Origin: Kitasatospora cinereorecta
GTDB taxonomy: Bacteria; Actinomycetota; Actinomycetes; Streptomycetales; Streptomycetaceae
Length of the DNA stretch: 64,000 nt
Assembly (NCBI RefSeq): GCF_024172095.1
Contig: NZ_JAMZDX010000007.1
Span: forward strand, 62,001-126,000
Reading direction: 5' to 3'
Shown: piece after piece, positions 18,772 to 28,025 of the stretch
Layout of the letters: the number at the start of each line of letters is the position of its first letter
Numbering within the stretch: the stretch's first letter is position 1
The notes under the pieces: generated by a model
What the model saw: only the letters and a program-made list of their open reading frames with translations
Databases searched by the model: none
What the model was told of the DNA's origin: nothing
Program-made: the position numbers and the translations under genes

Positions 18772-19962
18772 ATGGTCCACACCGCCGCGCAGCAGCCGAC
18801 CCTCGCCCCCGACACCGTGTTCGACTGGCTCGACGAGGCCGCCGACCTGCGCGCCGCCGCCGGGCTCACCCGCACCCTGCGCAGCCGACCCGCCGACGAC
18901 CCGGTCCTCGACCTGGCCAGCAACGACTACCTCGGCCTGGTTCACCACCCCGCCGTCACCCGCGCCGCCGCCGACGCCGCCCTGCGCTGGGGCGGCGGCG
19001 CCACCGGCTCCCGGCTGGTCACCGGCACCACCGCGCTCCACACCGAACTCGAGGACGAACTCGCCGCGTTCTGCGGCTTCGAAGCCGCCCTCGTGTTCGC
19101 CTCCGGCTACGCCGCCAACCTCGCCGCCCTCACCGCCCTCACCGACCCGGACACCCTGATCGTCTCCGACGCGTACAACCACGCCTCGCTGATCGACGGC
19201 TGCCGGCTCTCCCGCAGCGACGTCCACCGCGCCCCGCACGCCGACCCGGCCGCCGTCCGCCGGATCCTCGCCGAACGCACCCACCGCCGCGCGCTGGTCG
19301 TCAGCGACTCCGTCTTCTCCGTCGACGGCAACGCCGCCCCCCTCGCCGAACTCTCCGCCGCCGCCCAGGACCACGGCGCCGCCCTCCTGATCGACGACGC
19401 CCACGGCCTCGGTGTCCTCGGCCCCGGCGGCGCCGGCGCCCCCGCCGCCTTCGGCCTCGCCGGACGGCCCGACACCGTCGCCACCGTCACCCTCTCCAAG
19501 TCCCTCGGCTCGCAGGGCGGCGCCGTCCTCGGCCCGCGACGCGTCATCCGGCACCTCGTCGAGACCGCCCGGACCTTCATCTTCGACACCGGCCTCGCCC
19601 CCGCCGCCGTCGGTGCGGCGCTCGGCGCCCTGCGACTGCTGCGCGCCGAACCGGAGCGCGCCGAGCGCGCCCGCGAGGTCGCCCGCACCCTCGCCGACCG
19701 ACTCACCGCCGCCGGACTCCACGCCTCCACCCCGGACGCCGCCGTCGTCTCCGTCCGCGCCCCGGGCCCGGACGCCGCCGTCCGCTGGGCCGCCGACTGC
19801 CGCACCGCCGGCCTCGCCGTCGGCTGCTTCCGCCCCCCGTCCGTCCCGGACGGCATCTCCCGCCTCCGCCTCACCGCCCGCGGCGACCTGACGGACACCC
19901 AGATCGCGGACGCCGTACGGATCATCGCCGCGACCGGCGCCTCCCACGCGGACAGGCCTTGA
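18772..19962 (+). CDS. bioF: 8-amino-7-oxononanoate synthase
   Basis: A 396-residue PLP-dependent alpha-oxoamine synthase that condenses pimeloyl-ACP/CoA with alanine in biotin synthesis. Family landmarks are LASNDYLGL (residues about 43-51), GSRLVTGTTALHTELE, the DDAHGLGVLG aspartate motif and the PLP lysine K243 in TLSKSLGSQGG. The sequence LASNDYLGL followed by GSRLVTGT favours BioF over Kbl, which is also encoded in this window (51270-52460). No other bio gene is present nearby. The ATG has only a weak GAG upstream. It is convergent with the S51 peptidase gene, the stops being four bases apart. Confidence 0.9.
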   Translation: MVHTAAQQPTLAPDTVFDWLDEAADLRAAAGLTRTLRSRPADDPVLDLASNDYLGLVHHPAVTRAAADAALRWGGGATGSRLVTGTTALHTELEDELAAFCGFEAALVFASGYAANLAALTALTDPDTLIVSDAYNHASLIDGCRLSRSDVHRAPHADPAAVRRILAERTHRRALVVSDSVFSVDGNAAPLAELSAAAQDHGAALLIDDAHGLGVLGPGGAGAPAAFGLAGRPDTVATVTLSKSLGSQGGAVLGPRRVIRHLVETARTFIFDTGLAPAAVGAALGALRLLRAEPERAERAREVARTLADRLTAAGLHASTPDAAVVSVRAPGPDAAVRWAADCRTAGLAVGCFRPPSVPDGISRLRLTARGDLTDTQIADAVRIIAATGASHADRP

Positions 19963-19966
19963 GGCC

Positions 19967-20635
19967 TTAGCGCTCGAAGAGCTTCCAGTGCCCCTCGGAG
20001 ACGACCTCGACGACACCGTCCACCACCGTGATGGCCGTCTCGTCGTCGACCGCGTACCCCGGCACCGGCACCCGCGCGGCCCACCGTTCGGCGTCGGCCA
20101 TGGTGTTCTCCGGGCACATCACATGGTCCAGATGCGGAAAGATCGAGAAACCGACCATGCCCAGCGCGCTGTCGCCGCCGGTGGCCGGCTTCCAGCCCAC
20201 GAACTCCTCGCCGACGTGCGGGGCCATCACCATGCTGCCGGCGCTCAGTCCCACGTAGACCGTCCCGCTGAGCGACGGGAACAGATCCGCCAGGCCGGAC
20301 TCGCGCATCCAGTGGTGCAGATACAGCACGTCGCCGCCGCACACCAGCAGGGCATCGGTCTCCCGGACCAAGGGGACCCAGTTCTCCTCGTCGATGCTGG
20401 GCAGCGCAGTCAACTCCAGCATGCCCACGGACTTCCATCCCAGCTCGACCATGGGCGTGGGCGTCTGCCCGGCGATCTGCCGCCACGTCATGACCGCCGT
20501 CCCGGGCAGCATGCCGTACATCGCGGTGGGGATGCACAGGGCGGTGGACTCGGCGATGGGTTTGCCCAGCATGTCGACGAGGGCGTCGCGGATGCTCCGG
20601 TTGCTGACGCCGCCGGAGGTGAGGAGAAGCTTCAT
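19967..20635 (-). CDS. Peptidase S51-family (dipeptidase E / cyanophycinase-like) protein
   Basis: A 222-residue class-I glutamine-amidotransferase-like serine hydrolase. The nucleophile elbow GLSAGSM places S131, as in peptidase E, which cleaves Asp-X dipeptides. Supporting features are LLVCGGDVLYLHHW and a later PHLDHVM histidine. The start at 20635 has a clear AAGGAAG site. It is cytosolic, monocistronic and convergent with bioF. The exact peptide specificity is not visible. Confidence 0.85.
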   Translation of the reverse strand: MKLLLTSGGVSNRSIRDALVDMLGKPIAESTALCIPTAMYGMLPGTAVMTWRQIAGQTPTPMVELGWKSVGMLELTALPSIDEENWVPLVRETDALLVCGGDVLYLHHWMRESGLADLFPSLSGTVYVGLSAGSMVMAPHVGEEFVGWKPATGGDSALGMVGFSIFPHLDHVMCPENTMADAERWAARVPVPGYAVDDETAITVVDGVVEVVSEGHWKLFER

Positions 20636-20747
20636 CGCGTCTTCCTTGTCTTCGAACGCTGTCGGGTTCGTCGGCAGACGAGTCAATCACGGTGCAGCGG
20701 AATCAACCTCTGAGGGGCGCGTAGGGGGGGCACGGACAGCAGGGTGC

Positions 20748-20785
20748 GTGTGGGCCGGGCCCGGTCCGTCGGGTCCGGCCCACAC
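20748..20785 (-). terminator. Hairpin after the small secreted-protein gene
   Basis: Sixteen-base arms (20748-20763 and 20770-20785) with one mismatch and a 6-base loop begin five bases downstream of the minus-strand stop at 20791. No T-tract follows. Confidence 0.65.
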
Positions 20786-20790
20786 CGCGA

Positions 20791-21168
20791 CTACAGGTCG
20801 ATGCAGCGTGCCGTGTTGCTCGCGTAGTCGGTCACGCAGACCCGGTCGTGGAGGTACGGTCCGGCCGAGGACCAGCCACGCCAGTACGGCATGGTGGTGG
20901 TGTAGCCACCCGTGGTTCCGTAGCTCCTGACGGACCCCCCGTTCTGGGAGATCGAGACGAGACAGTACGTGCCGTTCTTCGAGTAGACGGACCCCCATGC
21001 CTGGTTGGTGTTCCAAGCCGCGTAGCCGCCGCAGTTGGCCGTGGACAGGTCGGCGGAGCCGCTGTCGGCGAATGCCGCGCCGCCGGTTGCGAGCGTGAGG
21101 CCGCCGGCGAGGGCGACGGCTGCGGCGCCGAGGGTGATGGTGCGTCGGGTGATGGGGAGCTTGAGCAT
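20791..21168 (-). CDS. Small secreted protein with four cysteines
   Basis: A 125-residue protein starting MLKLPITRRTITLGAAAVAL, a signal peptide with an alanine-rich hydrophobic core and a probable AFA cleavage site near residue 34. The mature domain of about 90 residues is rich in Gly, Ser, Thr and aromatic residues and has four Cys that could form two disulfides (NCGGY, YCLVS, RVCVTD, RCIDL). I do not recognise the family. It is divergent from a secreted thermolysin-type protease across 309 bases, so a substrate, inhibitor or co-regulated partner role is possible but unproven. The start has AAGGAG upstream. Confidence 0.65.
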   Translation of the reverse strand: MLKLPITRRTITLGAAAVALAGGLTLATGGAAFADSGSADLSTANCGGYAAWNTNQAWGSVYSKNGTYCLVSISQNGGSVRSYGTTGGYTTTMPYWRGWSSAGPYLHDRVCVTDYASNTARCIDL

Positions 21169-21477
21169 GGGTGCTGTTCTCCTTGGGGCCGTTGGATCCG
21201 CCCGGTCGGGGCGGCGGGTCTGCACAGGAGACGCTATGCCGGTGGCCGGAGGTCACTCCATGACGTTCTCATGGCGCTTCCATGGTGCTCGCACCGCTCG
21301 GAAGTGCCTCCTCCACCGGCCTGCTGAACCCGCCGGCGCCCCTGCCTTGATGTTCGGGCAACCCTTGCGGGACCCTTGCTCCCCGCCGGAGGCGTGTCGC
21401 ATGGACATGCCCGGGCCCTAGCGTCCCTCCGTCGAGCCGGTCACCCCCACCGACCCCGGCTCGGCGGGAGGAATGTG
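21169..21477. other. Divergent promoter region between secreted protein and M4 protease
   Basis: There is no gene here. CATGG (21270-21274) and CCATG (21280-21284) form a 5-bp inverted repeat, and a third CATGG-like copy lies nearby at 21258-21262. ACCCTTGC is repeated twice near 21362-21380, ahead of the protease. These are candidate binding sites; no promoter could be assigned with confidence. Confidence 0.3.
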
Positions 21478-23613
21478 ATGACCCGCAAGACCGCCCTGGC
21501 GGCAGCCGTCGCGGCTGCCCTCACCCTGGGCACCGCGACCGTGGCCGCCACCCAGTCCACGGCGCTGGCCAGTTCGGCCCGCCCCACCCCGGGCTTCCGG
21601 TCCCTGTCCGCGGACGCCCGCGCGCAGGCGCTCGCCACCGCCGACCGGGACGCCGCGGCGACCGCCCGCGCCCTCGGCCTGGCCCCGGACGAGCGCCTCC
21701 AGGTCAAGGACGTCCTGGTGGACACCGACGGCGCCCGCCACGTCCGCTACGACCGTACCTACCGCGGCCTGCCGGTGATCGGCGGCGACCTCGTGGTCCA
21801 CCGCGCCGCGGACGGCCGGATCACCGGTTCGGACCTCGCCCACCAGGGCGCGATCACCCTGTCCACGGTGACCCCCACGCTCACCACGGCGGACGCATCC
21901 ACCACCGCCGTCCGCCACGCCAAGCACGTGAAGAACGCCAGGGCCGCCGGCCCGGACAGCCAACTGGTCGTCTACGCGGTCGGCAAGGTCCCGGTCCTCG
22001 CCTACCGCTCGACGGTCACCGGCGCGGGCGAGGAGGGGGCCGAGTCGCGCGAGGCGGTGATCCTGGACGCGGCCGGCGGCACCGTCCTCGACCAGTACGA
22101 GCTGCACCAGGACGTCTCCGGCACCGGCAACGGCATCCACGACGGCCAGGTGTCGCTGGAGACCACCCAGTCCGGCAGCGGCTACACCCTCACGGACGCG
22201 CTGCACGGCTCCACCACCGTCTACGACTCGTACAACAGCCCCCAGTCCAACCCCGCGCAGAACGCCCGGACGTTCTCCAAGTCCACCAACTCCTGGGGCA
22301 ACGGCAGTACGTCGAGCCGGGAGAGCGCCGCCGTCGACGCCGCCTTCGGCCTGGCCAAGACGTGGGACTTCTACAAGAGCACGTTCAACCGCTCCGGCAT
22401 CCGCAACGACGGCCGCGGCGCACCCGCGTACGTGCACGTGGACAACAACCTGCTGAACGCGTTCTACGACGACAGCTGCTTCTGCATGTCCTTCGGCGAC
22501 GGCAGCTCGCAGAACGGCTACACCCCGCTCACCTCGCTCGACGTCGCTGGCCACGAGATGACCCACGGCGTCACCGCGGCCACCGCGGGCCTGAACTACT
22601 CCGGCGAGTCCGGCGGCCTCAACGAGGCGACCAGCGACATCTTCGGCACCATGGTGGAGTTCTACGCCGCCAACGCCAACGACCCGGGCGACTACTACAT
22701 CGGCGAGAAGCTCCACATGCCGAACGGCTACTTCCGCCGCATGGACAACCCGGCGTCCGACGGGTCCAGCCTGTCCTGCTGGAACTCCGGCGCCGGCTCG
22801 GTGGACGTGCACTACTCCTCCGGCATCGGCAACCACTTCTTCTACCTCGCCGCCGAGGGCACCGGCGCCAAGACCATCGGCGGTCTGCCGCACAACGGCA
22901 CGCCGTGCAACGGCGACTCCTTCGCCGGCATCGGCCGCGACAAGGCCGCCGCGATCTACTACCGCGCGCTGACCGCCTACATGACGTCGACCACCAACTA
23001 CGCGGCCGCCCGCACCGCCACCCTGCAGGCCGCCGCCGACCTGTACGGCACCAACTCCCAGGAGCGGTACATCGTCTCCAAGGCGTGGGCATCGGCCGGC
23101 GTCGGCACCGCCCTGCCCGACCCGGGCAACGGCACGCCCACCCCGACCCCCACCCCGACCGACCCGGGCCCGGGCGGCAACGCGCTGGCCAACGGCGGGT
23201 TCGAGCAGGGCGCCACCGGCTGGACGCAGAGCGCCGACGACATCACCAACTCCACCCAGCAGACGGCGCACGGCGGTTCCTGGTACGCGTGGATGATGGG
23301 CTACGGCAGCGCCGCCACCGAATCGCTCAGCCAGAGCGGCATCGCGGTGCCCGCCACCGGCAGCCCCCGGCTCACCTTCTGGCTGAAGGTCACCACCCAG
23401 GAGAGCGGCTCCACCGTCTACGACACCCTCAAGGTGAACGTCAACGGCGCCACCCGGGCCACCTACTCCAACGCCAACGCGAGCGCCGGCTACGTCCAGC
23501 GCACCGTCGACCTGAGCGCCTACAAGGGCCAGACCGTGAGCGTGGAGTTCGCCGGCCAGGAGGACGCCTACCTGGCGACCACGTTCCTGGTGGACGACGT
23601 CGCCATCGGCTGA
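21478..23613 (+). CDS. Secreted thermolysin-like M4 metallopeptidase with C-terminal beta-sandwich domain
   Basis: A 711-residue preproprotease. Residues 1-33 are a signal peptide, about 40-200 the FTP/PepSY propeptide, and about 220-550 the M4 catalytic domain with zinc motif HEMTH (359-363, catalytic E360) and third ligand in GGLNEATSD (E383). A PTPTPTPTDPGPGG linker leads to a C-terminal domain of about 150 residues (NGGFEQGATGWTQS, TVDLSAYKGQTVSVEF) resembling a carbohydrate-binding or P-domain-like jelly roll. ATG 21478 follows GGGAGG; GTG 21475 is a possible start. The general role is extracellular protein degradation. Confidence 0.93.
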   Translation: MTRKTALAAAVAAALTLGTATVAATQSTALASSARPTPGFRSLSADARAQALATADRDAAATARALGLAPDERLQVKDVLVDTDGARHVRYDRTYRGLPVIGGDLVVHRAADGRITGSDLAHQGAITLSTVTPTLTTADASTTAVRHAKHVKNARAAGPDSQLVVYAVGKVPVLAYRSTVTGAGEEGAESREAVILDAAGGTVLDQYELHQDVSGTGNGIHDGQVSLETTQSGSGYTLTDALHGSTTVYDSYNSPQSNPAQNARTFSKSTNSWGNGSTSSRESAAVDAAFGLAKTWDFYKSTFNRSGIRNDGRGAPAYVHVDNNLLNAFYDDSCFCMSFGDGSSQNGYTPLTSLDVAGHEMTHGVTAATAGLNYSGESGGLNEATSDIFGTMVEFYAANANDPGDYYIGEKLHMPNGYFRRMDNPASDGSSLSCWNSGAGSVDVHYSSGIGNHFFYLAAEGTGAKTIGGLPHNGTPCNGDSFAGIGRDKAAAIYYRALTAYMTSTTNYAAARTATLQAAADLYGTNSQERYIVSKAWASAGVGTALPDPGNGTPTPTPTPTDPGPGGNALANGGFEQGATGWTQSADDITNSTQQTAHGGSWYAWMMGYGSAATESLSQSGIAVPATGSPRLTFWLKVTTQESGSTVYDTLKVNVNGATRATYSNANASAGYVQRTVDLSAYKGQTVSVEFAGQEDAYLATTFLVDDVAIG

Positions 23614-23636
23614 TCCGCGCGGGCGCGAGGCAGCAA

Positions 23637-23652
23637 AGTGGTCCATACCACC
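23637..23652. promoter_or_regulatory. DasR-like (dre-type) palindrome upstream of the LAL regulator
   Basis: AGTGGTCCATACCACC agrees at 13 of 16 positions with the recalled DasR consensus (A, C/G, TGGTCTAGACCA, G/C, T). The core TGGT-N4-ACCA is perfectly symmetrical. It lies 46 bases before the ATG at 23698. DasR is the GlcNAc-responsive GntR-family repressor. Binding by another GntR/HutC protein is equally possible. Confidence 0.45.
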
Positions 23653-23697
23653 CGGTAGCCTCGCGCCCGCGCCCCCGAGGCGGCACACTGATCCGCC

Positions 23698-26472
23698 ATG
23701 ACAGGGGAACTCGTCGACCGCGCGGACCTGCTGGACCGGATCCGCGCGGCGCTCGTTCAGGGCAGCGTGCTGCTGCACGGGCCGGCCGGCATCGGGAAGA
23801 CGGCGGTGCTGGACGCGCTGGCCGAGGAGGCCGGATCCGCGGGGGAGTCGGTGCTCCGGAGCAGTCCGACGACGGCCGAGTCCGGACTGCCGCACCTCGC
23901 CCTGATCGACCTCCTCGGCGGGGCCCTCCCCGGCCTCGCCGAGGAGCTTCCCGCCCATCTGCGGCTCGCCCTGGAGCGGGCCCTGCTGCACACCGCACCC
24001 GAACCCGGCACCGCCACCGGCCCGTTGGCGGTCCGGGTCGCGGCGCTGGAGGCGCTGCGGCGGCTGGCCGCGCGCGGACCGGTGCTGGTGCTGCTGGACG
24101 ACACCCAGTGGCTGGACGAGGCCAGCCGGCAGGTGATCGCCTTCGCCGCCCGCAGGCTGGCGGACCGGCGGCTCCGCTTCGTGGTCACCGAACGGACCGA
24201 CCACGACCCGGTGACGGCCGAGCTCTGCCCCCGCCCGGTCACCGAGCTGCCGGTCGGCCCGCTCGCCGAGCGCGCCGTGGGCGCCCTGCTGCGTGAGCGC
24301 CTCGGCCTGCGCCTGGCCGGTCTCACGCTCGCCCGCGTCCACGCTGTCAGTGCCGGAAACGCCTACTTCGCCCTGGAGTTGGGGCGGGAGCTGCGTGGCA
24401 GGGGCGAGCACGCGGCGCTCGCCGCCGACCCCGGGCGGCCGCTCGGCGTCCCGCAGCGGCTGCGCCACCTGGTCGCCGCCCGGCTCACCGCCCTGCCCGA
24501 GGACGCCCGCCGAGCCCTCGCGGTCCTCGCCGCGGCCCGCCCGGGCACCCCGTTGCCCGAGCAGCTGACCGGCCCGCTCGGCGCCGCCGTCGAGCAGGGC
24601 GTACTGGTCCACGGACCGGGCGGCGCCCTGCAGTTCGCTCACCCGCTGCTCGCCGAACTGGTCGCCGCGGACGCCCCGCCCGCCGCCCGGCGCGAGGCCC
24701 ACCGGCTGCTCGCCGGGCTCACCGCCGACCCGGTCGAACGCGCCCGGCACCGGGCGCTGGCCGCCGAGCACCCCGACCCGGCGATCGCCGCCGAACTCGA
24801 CCGCGCCGCCGACACCGCGCTCACTCGCGGCGCCCCCGGCACCGCCGCCGACCTGCTCCGGCTGGCCGCCGAGCACACCGGCGACGATCCGGACGCCGCC
24901 GCCCGCCGGCTGCTCGCGGCCGCCCGCAACGCCGCCACCGCCGGGCTCCCCGACCTGGCCAGGGCCTGCGGCGAGCGGCTGTCCGCCGCGCCCGGCCGCG
25001 ACGTCCGCGTGCAGGCCGCCCTGCTGCTGGTGCGGCTGCTCGGCCCGGACCACCCGGAGACCGGGGCGCTGCTCGCCGCGGCCGCCGCCGAGGCGGAGGG
25101 CGTGCCGGCGCTCGCCGCCGCCGTCCGGCAGGAGCGGGCGGTCCGCGCCCTGCACCACGCCGACCACACCGCCGGCCTGGCCGAACTCGCCGCCGCTGAA
25201 CGGGAGGCAGCCGCCGCGGACGACCCCGACCTGCTGGTCGAGGTGCTCGCCGTCCGCGCCCCGATCGAGCTGTCGAGCGACCCCGCCCACGGCCTCGCCC
25301 TGCTGGAGCGCGGCCGCCGGCTGTCCGCGGGCCGCCCGCTGACCGGCGCCGCCGTCTTCGTCCGCCAGGGCCTGGCCGTCGCCCACCTGCGCACCGGAGC
25401 CGTCGAGTGCGCCCTCGCCGAGGTGGACGCGCTGCGCGCCGAGGTGGAGCGGGCCGGCCGCACCGAGGACCTGTGCACCGTGCTCTACGTCGCCGCGTCG
25501 GTGTACGAGCGGGCCGGCCGCTGCGCCGAGTCCTACACCTTCGGCCGCGCCGCGTACGAGCTGCGCGAACGGATCGAACCCGCGCCCGGCCCGGCCCGGG
25601 TGCTCGGCGGCGCCGCCGAACTCAACGCCGGCACCGTCGAGCGGGCCGCCGACCTGCTGGACGCGGCGATCCTGGCCGCCGCGAGCGACCAGGACCGCGA
25701 GTGGCTGGCCTACGCGCACGGCCTGCGGGGACGGGTCGACCTGCTGCGCGGCACACCCGCGGCGGCGGTCGGCCACTTCCGGCAGGCCCGACAGCTGCTG
25801 CGGCGGCTGCAGTTCGACGATCCGGCGCTGTTCCTGCTCGACGCCGACCTGGCCGAGGCGCTGGCGCTCACCGGCGAGGCCGGGGCGGCCGCCGAGACGA
25901 TCGCCGACGGGCGGGAGCGGGCCCGGCGGCTCGGCCGGGAGGTCGTGCTGCTCGGGCTGGACCGCGCCGAGGCCGTCCTCGCCGCCGTCGACGGCGACCC
26001 GCGCAGCGCCGCGGACGCGCTGCGCGCCACGATCCCCGAGCACCACCCGTACCCGCTGGAGATCGCCCGGGCCAAGCTGGCCCTCGGCCGCCTGGAACGT
26101 CGGGCCCGCCGCCGCGCCGCGGCCCGGAGCGAGCTGCGGGAGGCCGCGGACCGCTACGCGCGGGCCGGCTGTACCCCGTGGCTGCGCCACACCGAGGCCG
26201 CCCTGGCCGAGCTGGACCCGGCCGAGCCGGACCCGACCCCGGTGCAGCGCGACATCCTCGGGCTGGTCCGCGGCGGTGCGACCAACCGGGAGATCGCCGC
26301 CTCACTGCACCTGTCGGTGAAGGCGGTGGAGGCCAACCTGACCAGGCTGTACCGGCAGTTCGGGGTCCGCGGCCGGGGCGAGCTGGTACGGGCCGCGGAC
26401 CCGGCAGCGCGCCAAGGGGGCGATCAGTGCGCCTTGCGCACCAACAGGACCTCGGCGCCGACCGGCCGGTAA
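23698..26472 (+). CDS. LAL-family (large ATP-binding LuxR) transcriptional regulator
   Basis: A 924-residue STAND-type regulator. Walker A GPAGIGKT is at residues 28-35 (K34), Walker B VLVLLDDTQWLD is near 135, a helical TPR-like region spans about 350-850, and a LuxR helix-turn-helix lies near 855-905 (GGATNREIAASLHLSVKAVE). LAL proteins activate pathway genes, often for secondary metabolism or sugar use, on sensing a ligand. Here no biosynthetic cluster adjoins it. The ATG start is supported by the frame and the upstream dre-like site. Its 3' end overlaps the convergent GNAT gene by 49 bases. Confidence 0.92.
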   Translation: MTGELVDRADLLDRIRAALVQGSVLLHGPAGIGKTAVLDALAEEAGSAGESVLRSSPTTAESGLPHLALIDLLGGALPGLAEELPAHLRLALERALLHTAPEPGTATGPLAVRVAALEALRRLAARGPVLVLLDDTQWLDEASRQVIAFAARRLADRRLRFVVTERTDHDPVTAELCPRPVTELPVGPLAERAVGALLRERLGLRLAGLTLARVHAVSAGNAYFALELGRELRGRGEHAALAADPGRPLGVPQRLRHLVAARLTALPEDARRALAVLAAARPGTPLPEQLTGPLGAAVEQGVLVHGPGGALQFAHPLLAELVAADAPPAARREAHRLLAGLTADPVERARHRALAAEHPDPAIAAELDRAADTALTRGAPGTAADLLRLAAEHTGDDPDAAARRLLAAARNAATAGLPDLARACGERLSAAPGRDVRVQAALLLVRLLGPDHPETGALLAAAAAEAEGVPALAAAVRQERAVRALHHADHTAGLAELAAAEREAAAADDPDLLVEVLAVRAPIELSSDPAHGLALLERGRRLSAGRPLTGAAVFVRQGLAVAHLRTGAVECALAEVDALRAEVERAGRTEDLCTVLYVAASVYERAGRCAESYTFGRAAYELRERIEPAPGPARVLGGAAELNAGTVERAADLLDAAILAAASDQDREWLAYAHGLRGRVDLLRGTPAAAVGHFRQARQLLRRLQFDDPALFLLDADLAEALALTGEAGAAAETIADGRERARRLGREVVLLGLDRAEAVLAAVDGDPRSAADALRATIPEHHPYPLEIARAKLALGRLERRARRRAAARSELREAADRYARAGCTPWLRHTEAALAELDPAEPDPTPVQRDILGLVRGGATNREIAASLHLSVKAVEANLTRLYRQFGVRGRGELVRAADPAARQGGDQCALRTNRTSAPTGR

Positions 26473-27062
26473 CCCGCCGCCTGGAAGGCGCGGACGCTGC
26501 GGGCGTTGCCGGGCGCCTGCTGCGCCCACACCACGTCGCCGGACGGCACCAGGTGGCGGGCGGCCACCGCCAGTGCCCGGCCGAGCCCCCGCTCGCGCGC
26601 CGTCGGCTCGACCTCGATCGCGGCCTCCCACCGGCCGGCCACGCCGCGCCCCAGCGCCAGCAGGCCGCCGTCCGCCGCCCACACCCGCACGTCGTCGCGG
26701 AACGCCAGCGCGCGGACGATCCGCGGGTGCTCCCGGTCGGTGATCTCCCGGAGCGCCACCGGCGGCTCGCCCGGCAGCCGGTCGGCGACGGTGAGCAGGT
26801 CGGTGTTGCCGAGGGTGCGGCCGGTGCGCGCGGCGAGCGCGACCAGCACGTGCGGCGACAGCGGGGCGGCGAGCGCGTCGGTCGGGGCGGCCGCGATCGT
26901 CTCGCGGATCCACCGCGGGTCCTCGTCGCAGAACACCACGGCGTGCGCGGTCAGCGCGAGCACCCCGGCCTCCCGGTCGGAGGGCTGCGGTACGACGGTC
27001 ACGGAGCCGTCCGGGGCGGGGAAGGCGCCCCGCGCGGCCTCGGCCAAGATCTTCTCCAGCAC
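26424..27062 (-). CDS. GNAT-family N-acetyltransferase
   Basis: A 212-residue acetyltransferase. The acetyl-CoA binding signature is visible as IEVEPTARERGLGRALAVAA near residues 150-170 (R/Q-x-x-G-x-G/A pattern), followed by VVWAQQAPGNARSVRAFQAAGYRPVG. The N-terminal 100 residues are a divergent, partly degenerate GNAT-like half. The substrate is unknown. It is convergent with, and overlaps, the LAL gene, so antisense interference between the two messages is possible. The start is at 27062. Confidence 0.88.
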   Translation of the reverse strand: MLEKILAEAARGAFPAPDGSVTVVPQPSDREAGVLALTAHAVVFCDEDPRWIRETIAAAPTDALAAPLSPHVLVALAARTGRTLGNTDLLTVADRLPGEPPVALREITDREHPRIVRALAFRDDVRVWAADGGLLALGRGVAGRWEAAIEVEPTARERGLGRALAVAARHLVPSGDVVWAQQAPGNARSVRAFQAAGYRPVGAEVLLVRKAH

Positions 27063-27086
27063 GGGCGCCAGCCTACGCCCGGCCGC

Positions 27087-28025
27087 TCAGCCCGCCGCGG
27101 GCAGGAGCCGGCTGCCGGGCGGAAGGGCGCCGGCCCGGGCCGCCTCGGCGACGTGCGCCAGCAGGGTCGCCCGGAACTCCGCGGCGGCCCGGCTCAGCGG
27201 CACCTCCCGGCCGTGCGCCAGCGCAATGGTCCGCCCGAGCCCGGGGGCGGCGAACGGGGCGACCGTCAGTCCCGACCGGGCCGCCACCATGCCGGGCAGC
27301 ACCGCCGGCCCCAGCCCGGCCCGGACCGAGGCCAGCACCGCGTCCATCTCGCCGCCCTCCACCGCCCAGCGCGGCTCGAACCCGGCCGCCCGGCACGCCG
27401 CCAGCGTGGTCTCCCGCAGGTCGTAGCCCTCGCGGAACATCACCAGCGGCTGCTCCCGCAGGTCCTCGATCCGGGCCCGCCGGCGGGGCAGCGGGCCGGC
27501 CGAGACCAGCACCAGCTCCTCGTGCAGCAGCGCGGTGACCGCGAGTCCGGCCGGCTCGCCCGCCGCCGGGGCGATCACCAGTGCCAGGTCCAGCTCGCCC
27601 GCCTCCAGCCCCTGCCGCAGGTCCCGCGAGCCGCCCTCGCGCAGCTGCAGGTCCACCCCGGCGTACCGGGCCCGGAAGACCCGCAGCACGTCCGGCACCA
27701 GGCTGGTGCACAGGCTCGGCGGCGCCCCGAACCGCACCCGGCCGCGCCGCAGCTGCACGGTCTCCTGCACCGCCTGCCGGGCGCTCTCGGTGTCCGCGAG
27801 GATGCGCCGGGCCAGTGGCAGCAGGGCCTGCCCGGCATCCGTGAGCACCGTGCCGGCCCGCGAGCGGTGGAACAGCTCGGCGCCCAACTCCCGCTCCAGG
27901 GAGCGGATCTGCTGGGAGAGCGAGGGCTGGGCGACATGGGTCGCCTCGGCCGCCCGGGTGAAGTGCCCGGTCTCGGCGACGGCCAGGAAGTAGCGGAGCT
28001 GCTGCAACTGCACACCGGCCATCAT
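27087..28025 (-). CDS. LysR-family regulator divergent from sdhCAB
   Basis: A 312-residue LysR-type regulator. The N-terminal winged HTH (LQQLRYFLAVAETGHFTRAA, VAQPSLSQQIRSLERELG) is followed by the periplasmic-binding-protein-like effector domain. Two adjacent ATG codons (28025 and 28022) can serve as starts; the second leaves less overlap with a LysR box at 28024-28038. Divergent placement 72 bases from the succinate dehydrogenase operon suggests it regulates that operon, a recurrent streptomycete arrangement. The effector is unknown and could be a dicarboxylate. Confidence 0.93.
   Translation of the reverse strand: MMAGVQLQQLRYFLAVAETGHFTRAAEATHVAQPSLSQQIRSLERELGAELFHRSRAGTVLTDAGQALLPLARRILADTESARQAVQETVQLRRGRVRFGAPPSLCTSLVPDVLRVFRARYAGVDLQLREGGSRDLRQGLEAGELDLALVIAPAAGEPAGLAVTALLHEELVLVSAGPLPRRRARIEDLREQPLVMFREGYDLRETTLAACRAAGFEPRWAVEGGEMDAVLASVRAGLGPAVLPGMVAARSGLTVAPFAAPGLGRTIALAHGREVPLSRAAAEFRATLLAHVAEAARAGALPPGSRLLPAAG

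Noticed and set aside
21418..26190. A 1590-codon minus-strand open frame opposite the protease and LAL genes
   Set aside because: Its composition is G/A/V/E-rich shadow coding; the plus-strand frames contain the HEMTH, Walker and HTH motifs.
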